Shown: positions 43,201-53,629 of the stretch, in pieces
How the letters are laid out: every line of letters begins with the position of its first letter
Position numbering within the stretch: the first letter of the stretch is position 1
The notes under the pieces: generated by a model
The model's database searches: none
The model's input: the letters and a program-made list of their open reading frames with translations, nothing else
What the model was told of the DNA's origin: nothing
Position numbers and translations under genes: made by a program
Assembly: GCA_024867545.1 (NCBI GenBank)
Contig: JANFNE010000028.1
Location: 1 to 64,000, forward strand
DNA from: Phytopythium helicoides
Taxonomy: Eukaryota; Oomycota; Peronosporomycetes; Pythiales; Pythiaceae
Length of the DNA: 64,000 nt
Direction of reading: 5' to 3'

Positions 43201-43977
43201 CTCGCTATCGAACCTCAACACGAGTGGCCCACCAAGGGAACCATCACGTTCGACAACGTCGTCTTCAGCTACAAGGAAGGCGGAGCACCAGTACTCAAGG
43301 GTCTGTCATTCGATATCCGAAACAACGAGAAAATTGGCATCGTCGGACGCACCGGAGCAGGCAAATCCAGTCTCACCATGGCGCTCTTCCGCATCAACGA
43401 GCTCGTCTCCGGACGCATCCTCATCGATGGCGTCGACATCTCCACCATGCCGCTGCGAACACTGCGCTCGCACATGTCCATCATCCCGCAGTCGCCCGTG
43501 CTCTTCAAGGGAACGCTGCGTGCATACATGGATCCGTTCGATGAGTTCTCGGACGCCGACATCTGGGATGCGTTCGACAAGGTGGATATGAAGCAGCAGG
43601 TGTCTGAGCTCGATGGCAAGCTGTCGCACGAGCTGAGCGAGAACGGAGAGAACTTCAGTGTTGGCGAGCGGCAGTTGCTGTGCATGGCTCGCGCGCTGCT
43701 GACCAAGAGCCGTATCGTGGTGATGGATGAGGCGACGGCATCGATCGACCACGCGACGGAGAAGAAGCTGCAGGAGATGATTGCGCGGGACTTCCAGGAC
43801 GCGACGGTGTTGACAATTGCTCATCGCTTGGCGACGGTGCTGGACTCGGATCGTATCATGGTGTTGAGCGATGGTAAGGTGGTGGAGTTTGGTGCTCCTG
43901 GCGAGTTGGCTGTTGTTGAGGGCGGTGTATTCCGTGAGCTTGCGAGCGAGGGCGGGTACTTGGATCACTTGCTGTAG
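40216..43977 (+). CDS. ABCC-type full ABC transporter, copy G
   Basis: Intact single-exon gene of 1253 residues, starting MSSSPLAQASNRGYATF. Domain order and spacing match copy B residue for residue (Walker A GPVGAGKS about 451, LSGGQ about 541, IFILDSPLAAVDA about 561, GRTGAGKS 1044, SVGER 1148, DE 1171-1172). TMD1 is closest to B (HGRSLLRAMFATYGPRVAAC), but the linker and TMD2 start are closest to H (KRPRSS, TSPNVHVAQ, DRQVGRVSLKVFS), showing recombination. NBD1 has Ser after the Walker B Asp and is expected to bind ATP without hydrolysing it efficiently. The role is efflux of unknown substrates. Confidence 0.93.
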   Translation: MSSSPLAQASNRGYATFPDKPKHKPAPLPSPSAASWISRLLFRYANPMMQTGNERQLDMDDLWELEGENQSAVAFERFHEQYERHGRSLLRAMFATYGPRVAACGLATAVTTACNLFAPVVLHHVIDAFASPEIDASDLTRWLSAFFASRLIIAFVSTQTTFALDMMALRLLAALKGILFRKAMRRSLQSRGDTKAVEIANLFTSDMSSIMWAAYEFNSFWILPIQIGVVIYMLYYVIGWAAFAGLGVIAVSMVIAFFISKASGVAYATMMKRKDDRMKVIKEVFNAIQIVKLNAWEGKFLDKIMNLRADELREVARFLYITSASIFVLWSSPLFVSTISFAVYALVMDQTLTAAKVFTAIALFNSLRDPLRDLPSVIQQCIKAKVSIDRMGDYLDLSEVDPTDVIRTQTPNADNVVVSIEKGSFGWTKEASNLSNVNLNIKKGDLVVVQGPVGAGKSSLCAALLGEMTKTSGQVFVAGSVAYYAQQPWIQNMSIRDNILFGHPLDERRYQQVLDACGLLPDLKQFPGGDLTEIGHKGINLSGGQKARVSLARACYSDADIFILDSPLAAVDAVVQSEIFSKCICGLLEDKTVILVTHSLDIIASEAVNVRVVIGNGKVTVEESKRDPKRPRSSYVKSTTSPNVHVAQDLTELGSSTGGRLIDDEDRQVGRVSLKVFSHYFNALGGFKVCLLLILIQSAWQGFQIASDLWLSHWTGQKDAAYDEEKTTYNMEIYALLSGGSALMVLARALSVATFGLRGARSMFESMTKSLLSAPLRFFDANPIGRITNRYGDDIASLDTDLPFSCGSFLVALFFTCCQLATAVYIVRILGFFVIPLAYIYVTIGSFYLLPSREISRLIKVASSPVLSHVSQSEDGVVTIRAFGPDCVHRILDENFARNDVNNRAWYADTIASEWFQVRMQLLGCAIVICIVSSLVYLRGVLSPGMVGVAFTYALSIDSRLARLIQVWSWLEIEMVAPERIHEFANITPEGNNNVLAIEPQHEWPTKGTITFDNVVFSYKEGGAPVLKGLSFDIRNNEKIGIVGRTGAGKSSLTMALFRINELVSGRILIDGVDISTMPLRTLRSHMSIIPQSPVLFKGTLRAYMDPFDEFSDADIWDAFDKVDMKQQVSELDGKLSHELSENGENFSVGERQLLCMARALLTKSRIVVMDEATASIDHATEKKLQEMIARDFQDATVLTIAHRLATVLDSDRIMVLSDGKVVEFGAPGELAVVEGGVFRELASEGGYLDHLL

Positions 43978-44993
43978 AGAGGATGTTGGGTTAGTTGGGG
44001 TTTCCTCTCCTGGTGGTTGCTCGCATGGCGGCTTCGGTATCGGATAGTGTACCGGTACATGCATTGCTTTAGTTCCGTTGTCTCATGCCCAGATGCCATG
44101 GGGCTGAAGGAAATTTCTGTCAGTTTTGGAGACCAGTTGGCTGAGAAGCTGCAGCAGGTTGGATCCACACCGGCGAGTCGTTCAGAAGCAGTCGTTGTTG
44201 GGTAACTTTGGATAATCCACTCCTTGATCAAGAAGAGAAATGAACTTCGTCGCTCAATGACTGACCCGGGATCCATCGTGCCCTGCGTGGCGTCGTAATC
44301 CCTTTTTAGCCGTAATCTGTTTGATGCAGCAGCGCTGTCGATTACTGTTTGCATACCGGTACACCCACAAGCACCGATTGCACTGCAATCGACGGTCACC
44401 TCGACGCCGATCACGAAAACCAAAACAGCTCATGCGTGACTCGCGTCCCAGCTGGCTCTTGGCGCCCAGCACGCTGAAATTTGCAGCTCCAGGCGAAAAT
44501 TGCCCCGCGGCACCAAGTGATCAGCTGGTTGCGGGCAGTCACGAAGCGGAGATGCGCAGAGCCCGCAATCAGGCCGCATCATCACCAGAGCGAATTGCGA
44601 CGGCGGCGGAGCACGGGTGGAGGGTGAAAAGGATCACCTTTTGTCAGAGACCGTCAACACTGAGACCGGCCACAGTAGTTCTGGTCTGTGATTGGCTAAG
44701 AATACCGTGGGATCGGTTGGCGATTGGCTATGAATAACTGGCTCTTCCTAAAAGTGGTGCCAACGAGCCGACATGCGCCGGTCTCGTGCGCTGCGGGCGC
44801 TAGTGTCGCACCTGCTCGACTAACTCGCCGCCTTCACCCGGCCCCGCTCACTTCGCAACTCTCCAGGCGCGCGCACAGACCCCGACGGCCTCCTGCTCCA
44901 GCCCCCGAGCGACAGCGCCCGAGTTTCAAGAGTGTACCCATCGCCATTGGAGACCGTACCCATCCAAATCCGTTCAGCGCATCAAGTCGGACC
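43978..44993. other. Intergenic G-dehydrogenase, no supported gene
   Basis: About 1 kb with only short overlapping open frames and no recognisable domains. The last 270 bases (44724-44993) are open in frame with the dehydrogenase, but code for a Pro/Arg/Ala-rich stretch outside the family alignment. They could be 5' UTR or an organelle-targeting extension. Confidence 0.45.
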
Positions 44994-46085
44994 ATGCTTG
45001 TCAGTGCCATGGCCGTCACCCAGGCGGGCGGACGGCTGCACCCGTGCAAGCTTCAGCCACGAGCACTCGGACCGGACGACGTCGAGATCCGTGTGGCCTT
45101 CTGTGGCGTCTCGAGAGCGGATCTGCACGCGCTGGACCAGGCAGACGAGGGCTTTCCGCTCGTGCTCGGTCAGGAGGTGGTCGGATTCGTCACGGCTGTA
45201 GGAGGCGCCGTCAAGCATCTTGGAATTGGTGACCGCGTCGGAGTTGGAGCGCAGCACTGGGCGTGTCTAGACCAGGGAGGGTCCTACTGTCCCGAGTGTG
45301 CCGTTGGCGACGAGCCGTACTGTCGCCGCGCCGTCTTCGCCTACAATTCGCGCTTCCCAGACGGCGGTCACTCCTCCGGTGGCTTTGTCGACACCATGCG
45401 CGTGCACGGCCGGTTCGCGTTCCGCGTACCTGACAACATCCCGACCTGTGTAGCACCGCCACTGTTTAGCGCCGGTCTTGCTGTCTACACAGCGCTGGCG
45501 CACGAGAAGATCCGACCAGGCGACCGCGTCGGCGTCGTGGGTATTGGTGGACTTGGTCACCTCGCATTGCAGTTTATACTGGCTATGGGAGCGATACCCG
45601 TGGCCTTCTCGAGCACTTGTGACAAGGACCAACAGGCCATGATGCTCGGAGCTGAAGAGTTTTACTGCACAGCCAAACCCAAGGAGATGGCACTTGCTCA
45701 GGGCTCCATCAAGGTGCTGCTTCTGACCACCGACACGACGACAGCGACACAGGCTGATCTTTTGGGGCTGCTGAGACCCTTTGGCGCGCTCGTTCAGGTC
45801 TCTGAGCCCCGAGGAGGCCAGCGCGTCAAGCCACCGACTTCCATCGTCACAGCTCAGGGACACCGCATCACAGCAAGCCGACTCGGCAATGTGGCCGACA
45901 TGCATCGCATGTTGAAGCTCGTAGAAGAGGTGAACCTGCGGCCTGCAGTCACCAAGACGTCCATGACGGAGGTTAACGAGGCCATCGGCATGCTCCGTCA
46001 AGGAAAGGTGCGATTCCGCTTTGTCGCTGAGAACGACCTCGGCGGTGAACAGCTAGACGACAAGAACCCGGCATTGGACGATTAG
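44994..46085 (+). CDS. Zinc-MDR (cinnamyl-alcohol-dehydrogenase-like) protein lacking catalytic zinc ligands
   Basis: A 363-residue single-exon protein with the medium-chain dehydrogenase fold of the CAD/ADH6 group. It has a GroES-like N-terminus, the structural-zinc lobe (C91, C99, C102, C110) and a Rossmann motif GIGGLGHLA (183-191) for NAD(P)H. By family pattern the catalytic zinc is held by Cys in CGVC, His in GHE and Cys in the LLCAG region. Here these are S40 (CGVS), Q60 (GQE) and S159 (LFSAG), so all three ligands are replaced. One structural Cys is also moved (G96 in place of Cys, with C91 nearby). The frame is otherwise intact. It may be zinc-free, as in other MDR branches, or a non-catalytic binding protein. 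The frame is open to Met 44724; the Met at 44994 gives the normal family length. Confidence 0.85.
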   Translation: MLVSAMAVTQAGGRLHPCKLQPRALGPDDVEIRVAFCGVSRADLHALDQADEGFPLVLGQEVVGFVTAVGGAVKHLGIGDRVGVGAQHWACLDQGGSYCPECAVGDEPYCRRAVFAYNSRFPDGGHSSGGFVDTMRVHGRFAFRVPDNIPTCVAPPLFSAGLAVYTALAHEKIRPGDRVGVVGIGGLGHLALQFILAMGAIPVAFSSTCDKDQQAMMLGAEEFYCTAKPKEMALAQGSIKVLLLTTDTTTATQADLLGLLRPFGALVQVSEPRGGQRVKPPTSIVTAQGHRITASRLGNVADMHRMLKLVEEVNLRPAVTKTSMTEVNEAIGMLRQGKVRFRFVAENDLGGEQLDDKNPALDD

Positions 46086-46300
46086 CGGTTATCTAATACA
46101 CATGTACGCTCGGTATGATCAGAACCACAACAAAAATATACTTGCCAGTGGTGTGGTTGTGGTATGAAAACTCCTAAGGCAATCTATTCTCGACAGTTAA
46201 AGAAAAACAAGGGCGACGTGAGGAAGTCCGGTGTGTCATAAACCGACAGGCAATCACAGTGATGCCACATTGAACGAAATCGTGGACCACGCTTCGTCGT

Positions 46301-48164
46301 TTGTTGTCAGCCATGCCCGCCATGACGCTCCACAAACTAATGCAGATGATGGAAAGCGTCTGGGACGTCATTCAAGTAGAACTCAAGGGAGAATATTCAC
46401 CAGAGAGAGTGATAGCATTGCACGAGTACACGACCTCTACTTCATGGTGGCGAATTGCGGCCGCCATCCTCCTCACCCCACTGCCCAGCCTCGCCTACAT
46501 TTGCCTGCCTGAAACCGTCAACCTCGACGCCGCCACGCTCGGCATGCGCCACAACTGGACATTCTTCGGTCGCTTCTTCCTCTCCTACACCATGTGGTGC
46601 CTGTTGCAGACGCACATGATCAGCACGCGCATGCCACTACTATCACTCTCCAGAACACAGCTCGTCGTCAGTGCCGTGCTCGTCGCCGCCGCCTCCACGG
46701 GATTTGAGCTACTTTATGCCTGGACGATCGGCTTTCCAGTCCCCTTCACCATTCACATGATGGCCGTCCCCTACGTCTCGCTCATGTTTTTTGCTTTGGC
46801 TATCGCATGGTACCCGCATGTGCGGCAGAATCCGGCGCTACTGTGGAAAATCGCGGACGCGAGTCTCATTTGTGTATGCCATGGACTCGTCATCATCGGT
46901 TACCCGCTTTACTACTACCAGTTTATCAAGATGGGTCGTGGAATACCAAGTGCTGCCTTTTCACTGCTGCTACCGGTGCTCAAGATTGGTGGTCGCGTCC
47001 TTTTCTACTATCTGTGCAAGTCAGCAGCAGGCGACCGCATCACTATCACGGTTGTGTTCAATCCTGACCTTGTGAACGCACTTTTTGTATCGTTCTGTAT
47101 GCAATACCAGCCTTCTTTGATGACGACCGTGGGTCTGATGATCGCCAACGCGTTGCAAGTAGTGCTTATGATACGGGACATTGACAGCGTCCGCAAACGA
47201 ATTGCAATCACGACGCAGAAAATTATACAACTGCGCCAAGGAAACAAGCAGAAAGTTGAGTTACCGGGGAGACTAAGCGCCTCGATGACTATGAGCATGC
47301 TGCCTCGGGCCGTCGACATCTTCGAACGATACTCGTTTAGTGATGCGAATAAACTAGCCGCAGGCAAAGCTGGAGTGGTGTCCAACCTGATAAGACTGCC
47401 CGAGCAAGCATTACCATCAAAGGAGCCTCGACAGTTTTCATTCTTCAAACCGACTCGCACCGTTGCTCCGACACCAGTGGTGATAAGCCCATCTACATCC
47501 AATCTTCAGATCAAGCATTTATCTCCCTCCCTTCCTGTTGTCCACGAAGTTTCCAAGGGTCCAATACCGGTACTTGTTCAACTTGAGCAACTTGAACGGT
47601 CCTATGCTGCGCTGGTGAGAAAACTCATGTACGCGTCAGAGTTTGCCATCCTCACGGCGTTCGCAGAGGTGATCACGCCCATTGTATATTGTAAGTGCCT
47701 TGTGATTTGTCTCGCAGTTAACGGGTGACCTATTTGACGTTGAATGCTTCCCAGCGCTGTACCTGATCATCATTTTTCACATGCCCAACTGCAAGTACTA
47801 TACACAATTCGCCAATATGAGCACCGACCATCTTATCAGGACAGTGCTCAACGTGCTGCTGTACAGCCTAGTAGAACTCACGGCGTTTACAACGCTCAAC
47901 CAAATCCTAAAACGCCGACTCAACTTTTCGACGATGCACCAACTCGCGTTCGTGCTGGATCGTCAGACCATTCACGTGCAGTCGGCGCTCATTCTGTGGG
48001 TGTTCTACACGACCCAGATCTCTCTGGATCACTACGGTGCGTGTGGTGTGGCTGCTGGTATCGCTGGCTCACGGTTGGCAATCTAACGCCACATTGGTCT
48101 CCCTCCAGGAACCGACTACACATTTAAGTTTGATTGGCTCAAGGATGGCTCAAGTGGTGAATGA
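46301..48164 (+). CDS. Multipass membrane protein, TM family copy 2
   Basis: Three exons: 46301-47690, 47755-48036 and 48109-48164, with introns of 64 and 72 nt, both GT-AG and both after the first base of a codon. The 575-residue product has about seven hydrophobic segments in the first 290 residues, a polar linker of about 140 residues and three more at the end, finishing YGTDYTFKFDWLKDG. Intron positions and sizes are the same as in copy 3 (61644-63582), and residues from WDVIQVELKGEYSPERV to about 300 are almost identical, so the two are recent duplicates in opposite orientation. The linker has diverged completely. The family is not one I recognise and no enzymatic motif is visible. The start Met is uncertain (46301 or a Met four codons later). 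Confidence 0.8.
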
Positions 48165-48223
48165 AGTCACACAAAGCCATCACCTCTAATTGCTTTTACC
48201 AGCCGTCTTATCAATGCATTGCC

Positions 48224-49677
48224 TCATCCAATACGCCAGTCTTTGACGTCAGGAGAGAGTGGCTTGTTACGCTCAAAGTACGTTTGGCCAGCGCACGCGA
48301 TGGGTCCACCACCGTAGCACATGCCATCCTCGCGGTATAATACAAGTGCTTGCTGTGGTGTCACTCCTCGCTGCGGGTGGTCAAAATCTACCCGCAAGTA
48401 ACGATCCGTCGATTCCTTGCCATCCTCCGCCCAGTCGTGCATCGTAGATGCGTCGCGGTGGACTTCGTTCTTGTCAACGAATGAAATCGTGCACTCACCC
48501 AGCTCTTGGCGATACCGCACGCGGTACTGGCAGCGCATACTGCCGTTCTCTTCGAGTTTGCGAGGAACTTGACCCGCAATCCAGTTGAAAGCTGCTGCGT
48601 CGGCAAAGAGAGCGTCTGAGAACAGCGCCGGGTGCTTGGTACCAGGCGCAACAATGACAGCGTGGTCCTTCTTGCGCTTTCCAACCACGAACCACTTTTC
48701 CGGCATGCCCTGTAGCCTGGCACCCTGACCGACCGTGTACGCTGTGAACCCATTGTGCTGGTGCAGGCGCTCGCCGTCTACCGTGACGAAGTTCCCGAGC
48801 TGCTTTGGGATATACTCGTGGATGAAGTCGGCAAAGTTGCGCTTGCCGATGAAGCAGATGCCGACCGAGTCGCGCTTTTCCGCCGTGCAGAGCCCCTCCT
48901 CGGCCGCGATACGGCGCACCTCGGTCTTTTCGAGGTCGCCGAGCGGGAAGAGCACGCGCGAGAAGGCCTCGCCAGCGACGTTCGACAAGAAGTAGCTCTG
49001 GTCCTTGGACGCGTCACGCGCGGCGAAGAGCTTGGGCGTGTCCTCCCCCTCTCCCGGCGGCTCGAGCCTCGCGTAGTGTCCCGTTGCGACAAAGTCGGCG
49101 CCGATGCGGTCGCAGTAGTCTAGGAACGCCTTGAACTTGATCTCCCGGTTGCAGAGGATGTCCGGGTTGGGCGTGAGTCCCTGCGCAGGCACAAGCGTCG
49201 TGAGCTGGGGCGTTCCTGCGGCGGTCGCCGCACGGGCCGCACCTCCTCGAGGCTCTCGAGCGACGGCGCGAAGACGGCGTTCCAGTAGTGCTGCACGAGG
49301 TTGACCTGTCGCGCCTCGATGCCGAGCTGCGCGCACACGGCCTGCACGTCCTGGAAGTCGGCGTCCACGGGGCACGCGGCCTCTCCGCGCTCGTCGCTCG
49401 CGTCCCAGTTCTTCATGTACACGCCCGTCACGCGCAGCCCTCGGCGCGCCAGCAGCAGCGCCGCCACCGACGAGTCCACGCCGCCAGACATGCCCACGAC
49501 CACGCGCGGCGCCGCGCTCAGCCAGCGCCGCGGCTGCCACCGCCACGCCGCCCTGCCCGCCATCGGCTCGCAATGCGGAAATGGAGTGGCGCACACGAGT
49601 GGCGGAACGGAAGGAGGCGTCATGCCGGCGATGGGCCAGCAACCCTGGCCGAGGCAAGGAGCAATGCTGGTTGCCAT
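48224..49677 (-). CDS. TRMU: tRNA-specific 2-thiouridylase (MnmA/TRMU type)
   Basis: Two exons, 49677-49243 and 49180-48224, across a 62-nt GT-AG intron (49181-49242, phase 0), giving 463 residues. This enzyme makes the 2-thio group of U34 in tRNAs for Lys, Glu and Gln, in mitochondria when nuclear encoded. The ATP-binding PP-loop SGGVDSS is at 64-70; the splice joins SLESLEE to GLTPNPDILCNREIKF, which holds the first catalytic Cys; the second is in DSVGICFIGKRNF. ATGHYARL and TVGQGARLQG are also family landmarks. About 58 residues, rich in Arg/Ala/Trp, precede the PP-loop and could be a mitochondrial targeting signal. Without the intron the two halves lie in different frames. The start codon lies in the loop of a perfect hairpin. 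Confidence 0.9.
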
Positions 49678-49696
49678 CCTTGCTCCTTGCCTCGGC
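49648..49696. repeat. Perfect 17-bp inverted repeat around the TRMU start codon
   Basis: GCCGAGGCAAGGAGCAA at 49648-49664 and its exact complement at 49680-49696, with a 15-base loop. On the minus-strand mRNA the loop carries the start codon (49675-49677). The hairpin would be very stable in RNA or in extruded DNA. Confidence 0.8.
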
Positions 49697-49706
49697 GGTC
49701 ATCGCT

Positions 49707-49905
49707 CCAGCGCCCATTGACTCAAGCTCCCATTGCTCCAACGTCCACTGCTCATGCGGCAATTACTCAGGCGGCCACTACTCATACTCAGTCGCCCATT
49801 ACTCAGGCGCCCATTACTCAGGCGTCCATTACTCAGGCGGCCATTGACGCATGGGCCATTGACGCATAGGCCGTGGACGCATGGGGCATTGACGCAGGAG
49901 CTAGG
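49707..49905. repeat. Degenerate 15-bp tandem repeat
   Basis: About 13 imperfect units of a 15-base motif near CCCATTACTCAGGCG, grading at the right into CCATTGACGCATGGG-type units. The cleanest units lie at about 49795-49845. It lies between the divergent TRMU and GH81 genes, in their shared promoter region. Confidence 0.75.
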
Positions 49906-50112
49906 CCGCGACTGGCGCGCGCAGCCGACTGGCGGCCGTTGATCTGCTGTCGCAGGCCTCCGCCCAGGTGCGCGCCGCCCACGTCACTCGACTCGCCCCA
50001 TCCCCCGCGATCCTGTCACGCCCGCCCTGATTTCTCCGCGGGCCTCTATTCGCGCGCCGCCGCCTGCTAATCACCTGCGCTGCTGCTCACTCGGCTCACT
50101 CGCCGACTCGCC

Positions 50113-53100
50113 ATGCGCCGCACGCTGCTGCTGCTGCTGCTGCTGGCGCTGCTGGCCGCCGCCCGCGCCGCCGTCCCCGACCTGCGCCTCGCCGCCGGCC
50201 GCGCGCTGCCGTTCGCCGTCGAGCCGCACCCGCTGCGCCTCTCGGCGCTCTCGGCCGCCGACCAGCTCGCCGACGAGCCATTCCCCACCGGCGCATGGTG
50301 GACCAACCTCGTGCTGCAGCCGGGCGACGCGCCCGTCGTCCCCATGCCCTACGCGCTGCGCGTCGTCGGACACCGCGCGCACGTGTCCTTCCCCTTCCGC
50401 GTCGTCACGCCCACCGTCATCCAGAGCGGCTTCATCGCGCAGATCGTGCTCGCCGCAGCTGACGACCAGGGCGGAGAGCCGTCGAACCACCAGGTCGTTG
50501 GCTTCGACTCGTTCGGCGTGCGCCTGCGCTTCGACAGCGACCGACAGCAGCTCTTCACGCTGCTGCTCGTGCGCGGATCGCCATACCTCACCATGGAGTT
50601 CGCGGGCTCCCGCCCAGTGCTCCAAGCCACCGACGGACTCTCGCTCGTGAGGCTCAAGCGCCACGACCGACTCGTATTCATGGACGGCTCCGACGTCGAG
50701 TTCGCCGTCTACAGCATCCAGGTCAGCAACGGACAGATGTGGTACGTGTTCGCTTCCGACCCGGAGATCGACCTTCAGCTCGGAGCCGACGGCCGCGTGC
50801 AGGCCTCGCAGCCGTTTACTGGAGCGCTGCGCGTCGCGCTCTCGCTGGAAGCCACCACGATGCCATACTTGCTAGAGTCCGCGTCCGTCTACCCTGTCGG
50901 CGCGCAGGTCAACTTTTCTGTTGATGCAAGAGATGAAGCGAGTCTCGACTTCAGGTGGAAGACCAAATCCTTTGCCGCGTTCGCGCCAGACACGGACAGC
51001 TCCAGTCGGCGTCAGGCGCAGCTGCTCATGCTCGCTCTTCCCCACCACATTGATACCATGGAGATCCAGACGCCCAACGAAGACAAGACGCTAGCCAACA
51101 AGGTGATTAACACCCTCCGATACTCGAGCATTCGCGGTCTCATGAAGGGCGTCCTGGGGAGCGTGTGGTACATGCGCGAACAGCTTCTGCCAGTCGAGTG
51201 GAATTTCAAAGACCAAGGACTGTTTAGTGACGAGTACAACGTGAAAGAGATCGGAGCATCCTCAGTGGACGAAGAGAGACGGAAGCGACTGGCGATGCGC
51301 GCCGAAGCCAAGGAGAAAATCATCGCCAGCCTGCAACAAGACATTTCGACATACCCGATGCTCATGGGGGACGATTCGTACAATTTTGGAAAACAGATCG
51401 CGCGTGAGACGCGCCTGTTGTTGCTTGCAGACAAGTTCGGTCAGCAGGAGGTCGTCGACCACCAGCTCAAAAAGATCAAGGATGGTATCCTGCCTTGGCT
51501 GGACGGAACGAACCCGGACAAGTTTGTTTATGACGAAACATTCGGTGGCCTTGTTACCAGCTTCGGCCTGCACAATCAGGACGCAGACTACGGCAACGGC
51601 TACTACAATGACCACCACGTACGTGTTGCAATGATGATGTGGATGCGTTGTGATGCTGACGCATTTTGATTGATCCTCTTAGTTTCATTACGGATATTTC
51701 ATGTACGCATTGGCGGTTGTGCGCAAATACGACCCAGACTTCGTCACCAAGAACGCGTTGCCGATTGCAATGCTGCTCGCAGACATCGGCACCCCTCTGG
51801 ATGCGCAAGTACCCTTCTTTGCCGACCTCCCTGCCAACCGCTTCTTCCCGATTGCGCGTCATAAGGATTGGTTCGTTGGTCACTCGTACGCCAGTGGACT
51901 CTTCACAATGCAAGACGGCAAGTCGCAAGAGAGCAGCAGCGAGTGCGTAAACGCATATTACGCCATGACTCTCTTCTCATCGTTGGACGATAATGCCGCC
52001 TCGAAGAACTCGTACCACCAGTACGCTCGTCTTATGCTTGCGATGGAGATCCGATCAACCAAGAAGTACTGGCATATGAAGAAAAACTCGCAGATCTACG
52101 AGCCAATCTTCTCGAAGAACGCCATGGTGGGCGTCGTTGGAGAAATGTCGGTCGTGTACAGCACGTGGTTTGGGGACAGTCCCGTGTACGTTCATGGCAT
52201 CAACCTCCTTCCATTCACGCCCATTACTCCGCACCTGATCGACGAAGCCTACGTTGTGGACGAGTACCCGCTCATTGCTGGGTACCTGGATAGCCTGCAG
52301 TCGCGAGATATCTGGCGATCGATCGTGGTGCTGGATCATGCCATCTTGGACGCAGAGGCAGCCTGGGATGAGCTCACAAACTCCGTCGAGGGGTATGATA
52401 CGTGGAACTCGCCATCAAACTCCATGTACTGGGTGGCAACACGTCCGTCGTGGTTCTCGCAAAAGAACCGCAAAATCCTGACGCAGCCCAAGTTGAACGA
52501 GAACGACATGTGTTTCGGGTATCCGGCGTGCAGCACTGCGGGTGACAACGGTACCGCGCTGCTTTGCTGCTCCACGCTGCCTGGTTGCTGCCCAAGCAAC
52601 TTGGGTTGCTGCCCGAAGGAAGACACGGATTCGTTGCCACCAAACTCATGCTTCGGTGAGCATCAGTGCGGAGTCCTCGGTCTCGGGTGTTGCAACTCGA
52701 TCGACGGTTGCTGCGAACCTGACCCGATCACGGGGGCGGTGCTTGGCTGCTGCAAGAACCAGCACCCAGTCACTCGGACGCCTAAATCAACAACGACGCC
52801 AGCTGCGAACGGAACTCGAGCCTTGTGCCACAACGAACCCCAGTGCTCGGCTGCTGGACTCGATTGCTGCGCAACGCCTGGCGGTTGCTGCTCCGGTCCT
52901 GGCCCAAAGCTGGACTGCTGCTCTGCAGATATCACCTCGGCTTCAACTGCCACGAGCGGCAGCGATGGCTCTTCGGCCTGCCACAGCCAACCGACGTGCG
53001 CTGCTGCCAACCTCGATTGCTGTGCAACAGCCGGAGGGTGCTGCGAGCCGGACCCAGTTAGCGGCGCGGTCCTCGACTGCTGCATTGCTGAGACCAGCGC

Positions 53101-53485
53101 TCCGGCCCCGCCAGATCTAACGTGCCATGGCGAGCCCGTTTGCGCCGCTGCAGGAGTCGATTGCTGCGCCACTGCTGAAGGATGCTGCCAGCCCGACCCG
53201 GTCACTGGCGCACTGCTCGACTGTTGCTCGGCTTTTGCTGCAGGATCCTCCTCAGCCGCAACCGGCGGCGCAGGTACGAATGCGAACGGCAGCAGCAAGA
53301 CGTTGGCGCGCATGTTCGTTGGCGTCGCCATCCTCGGTGCGGTCGGGTTGGTGGCGTACGCACTGGTGACATGCTACCGCCGGCGCGGGTACACGTCTGT
53401 GGATCGCGACATGCGCGCGCTGTACTGCGCGGGGCTGATGGTTGCCGTGATCGCGTTCTTCGTCTTCCTCATCGTCATGGCTTGA
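50113..53485 (+). CDS. GH81 endo-beta-1,3-glucanase with Cys-rich repeats and membrane tail
   Basis: Two exons, 50113-51618 and 51683-53485, across a 64-nt GT-AG intron (51619-51682, phase 0), 1102 residues. A signal peptide (MRRTLLLLLLLALLAAARA) leads into a GH81 domain, an inverting hydrolase of beta-1,3-glucan, the main oomycete wall polymer. The splice restores DYGNGYYNDHHFHYGY, holding the conserved Asp (D500); the catalytic Glu pair is in QESSSE (E585, E589). After the domain come five Cys-rich units (779-812, 825-859, 884-914, 935-969, 983-1017), each C-x5-C followed by CC, GCC and CC, with Thr/Ser-rich spacers. Two hydrophobic segments (about 1045-1064 and 1084-1102) follow. Family members usually end after the GH81 domain. 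The role is likely remodelling of its own wall or digestion of fungal or oomycete glucan at the cell surface. Confidence 0.9.
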
Positions 53486-53629
53486 GCCTGCTCTCCCTCT
53501 CTCTTTCTCTCTCCTCTGCCCAGTTTTGACGCGATCATCGGGGTTAAACACAGTAGAGCTGCTCATACGCCTTCCTTCTCATTCCTTATCGCTCGTGCCT
53601 CGTGTCTCCTCCAGCTATAGCCGCTCCGC

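Noticed and set aside
48224..49762. Single 512-codon frame for the thiouridylase
   Set aside because: Its first third is out of frame with the PP-loop region; a 62-nt intron explains both halves.
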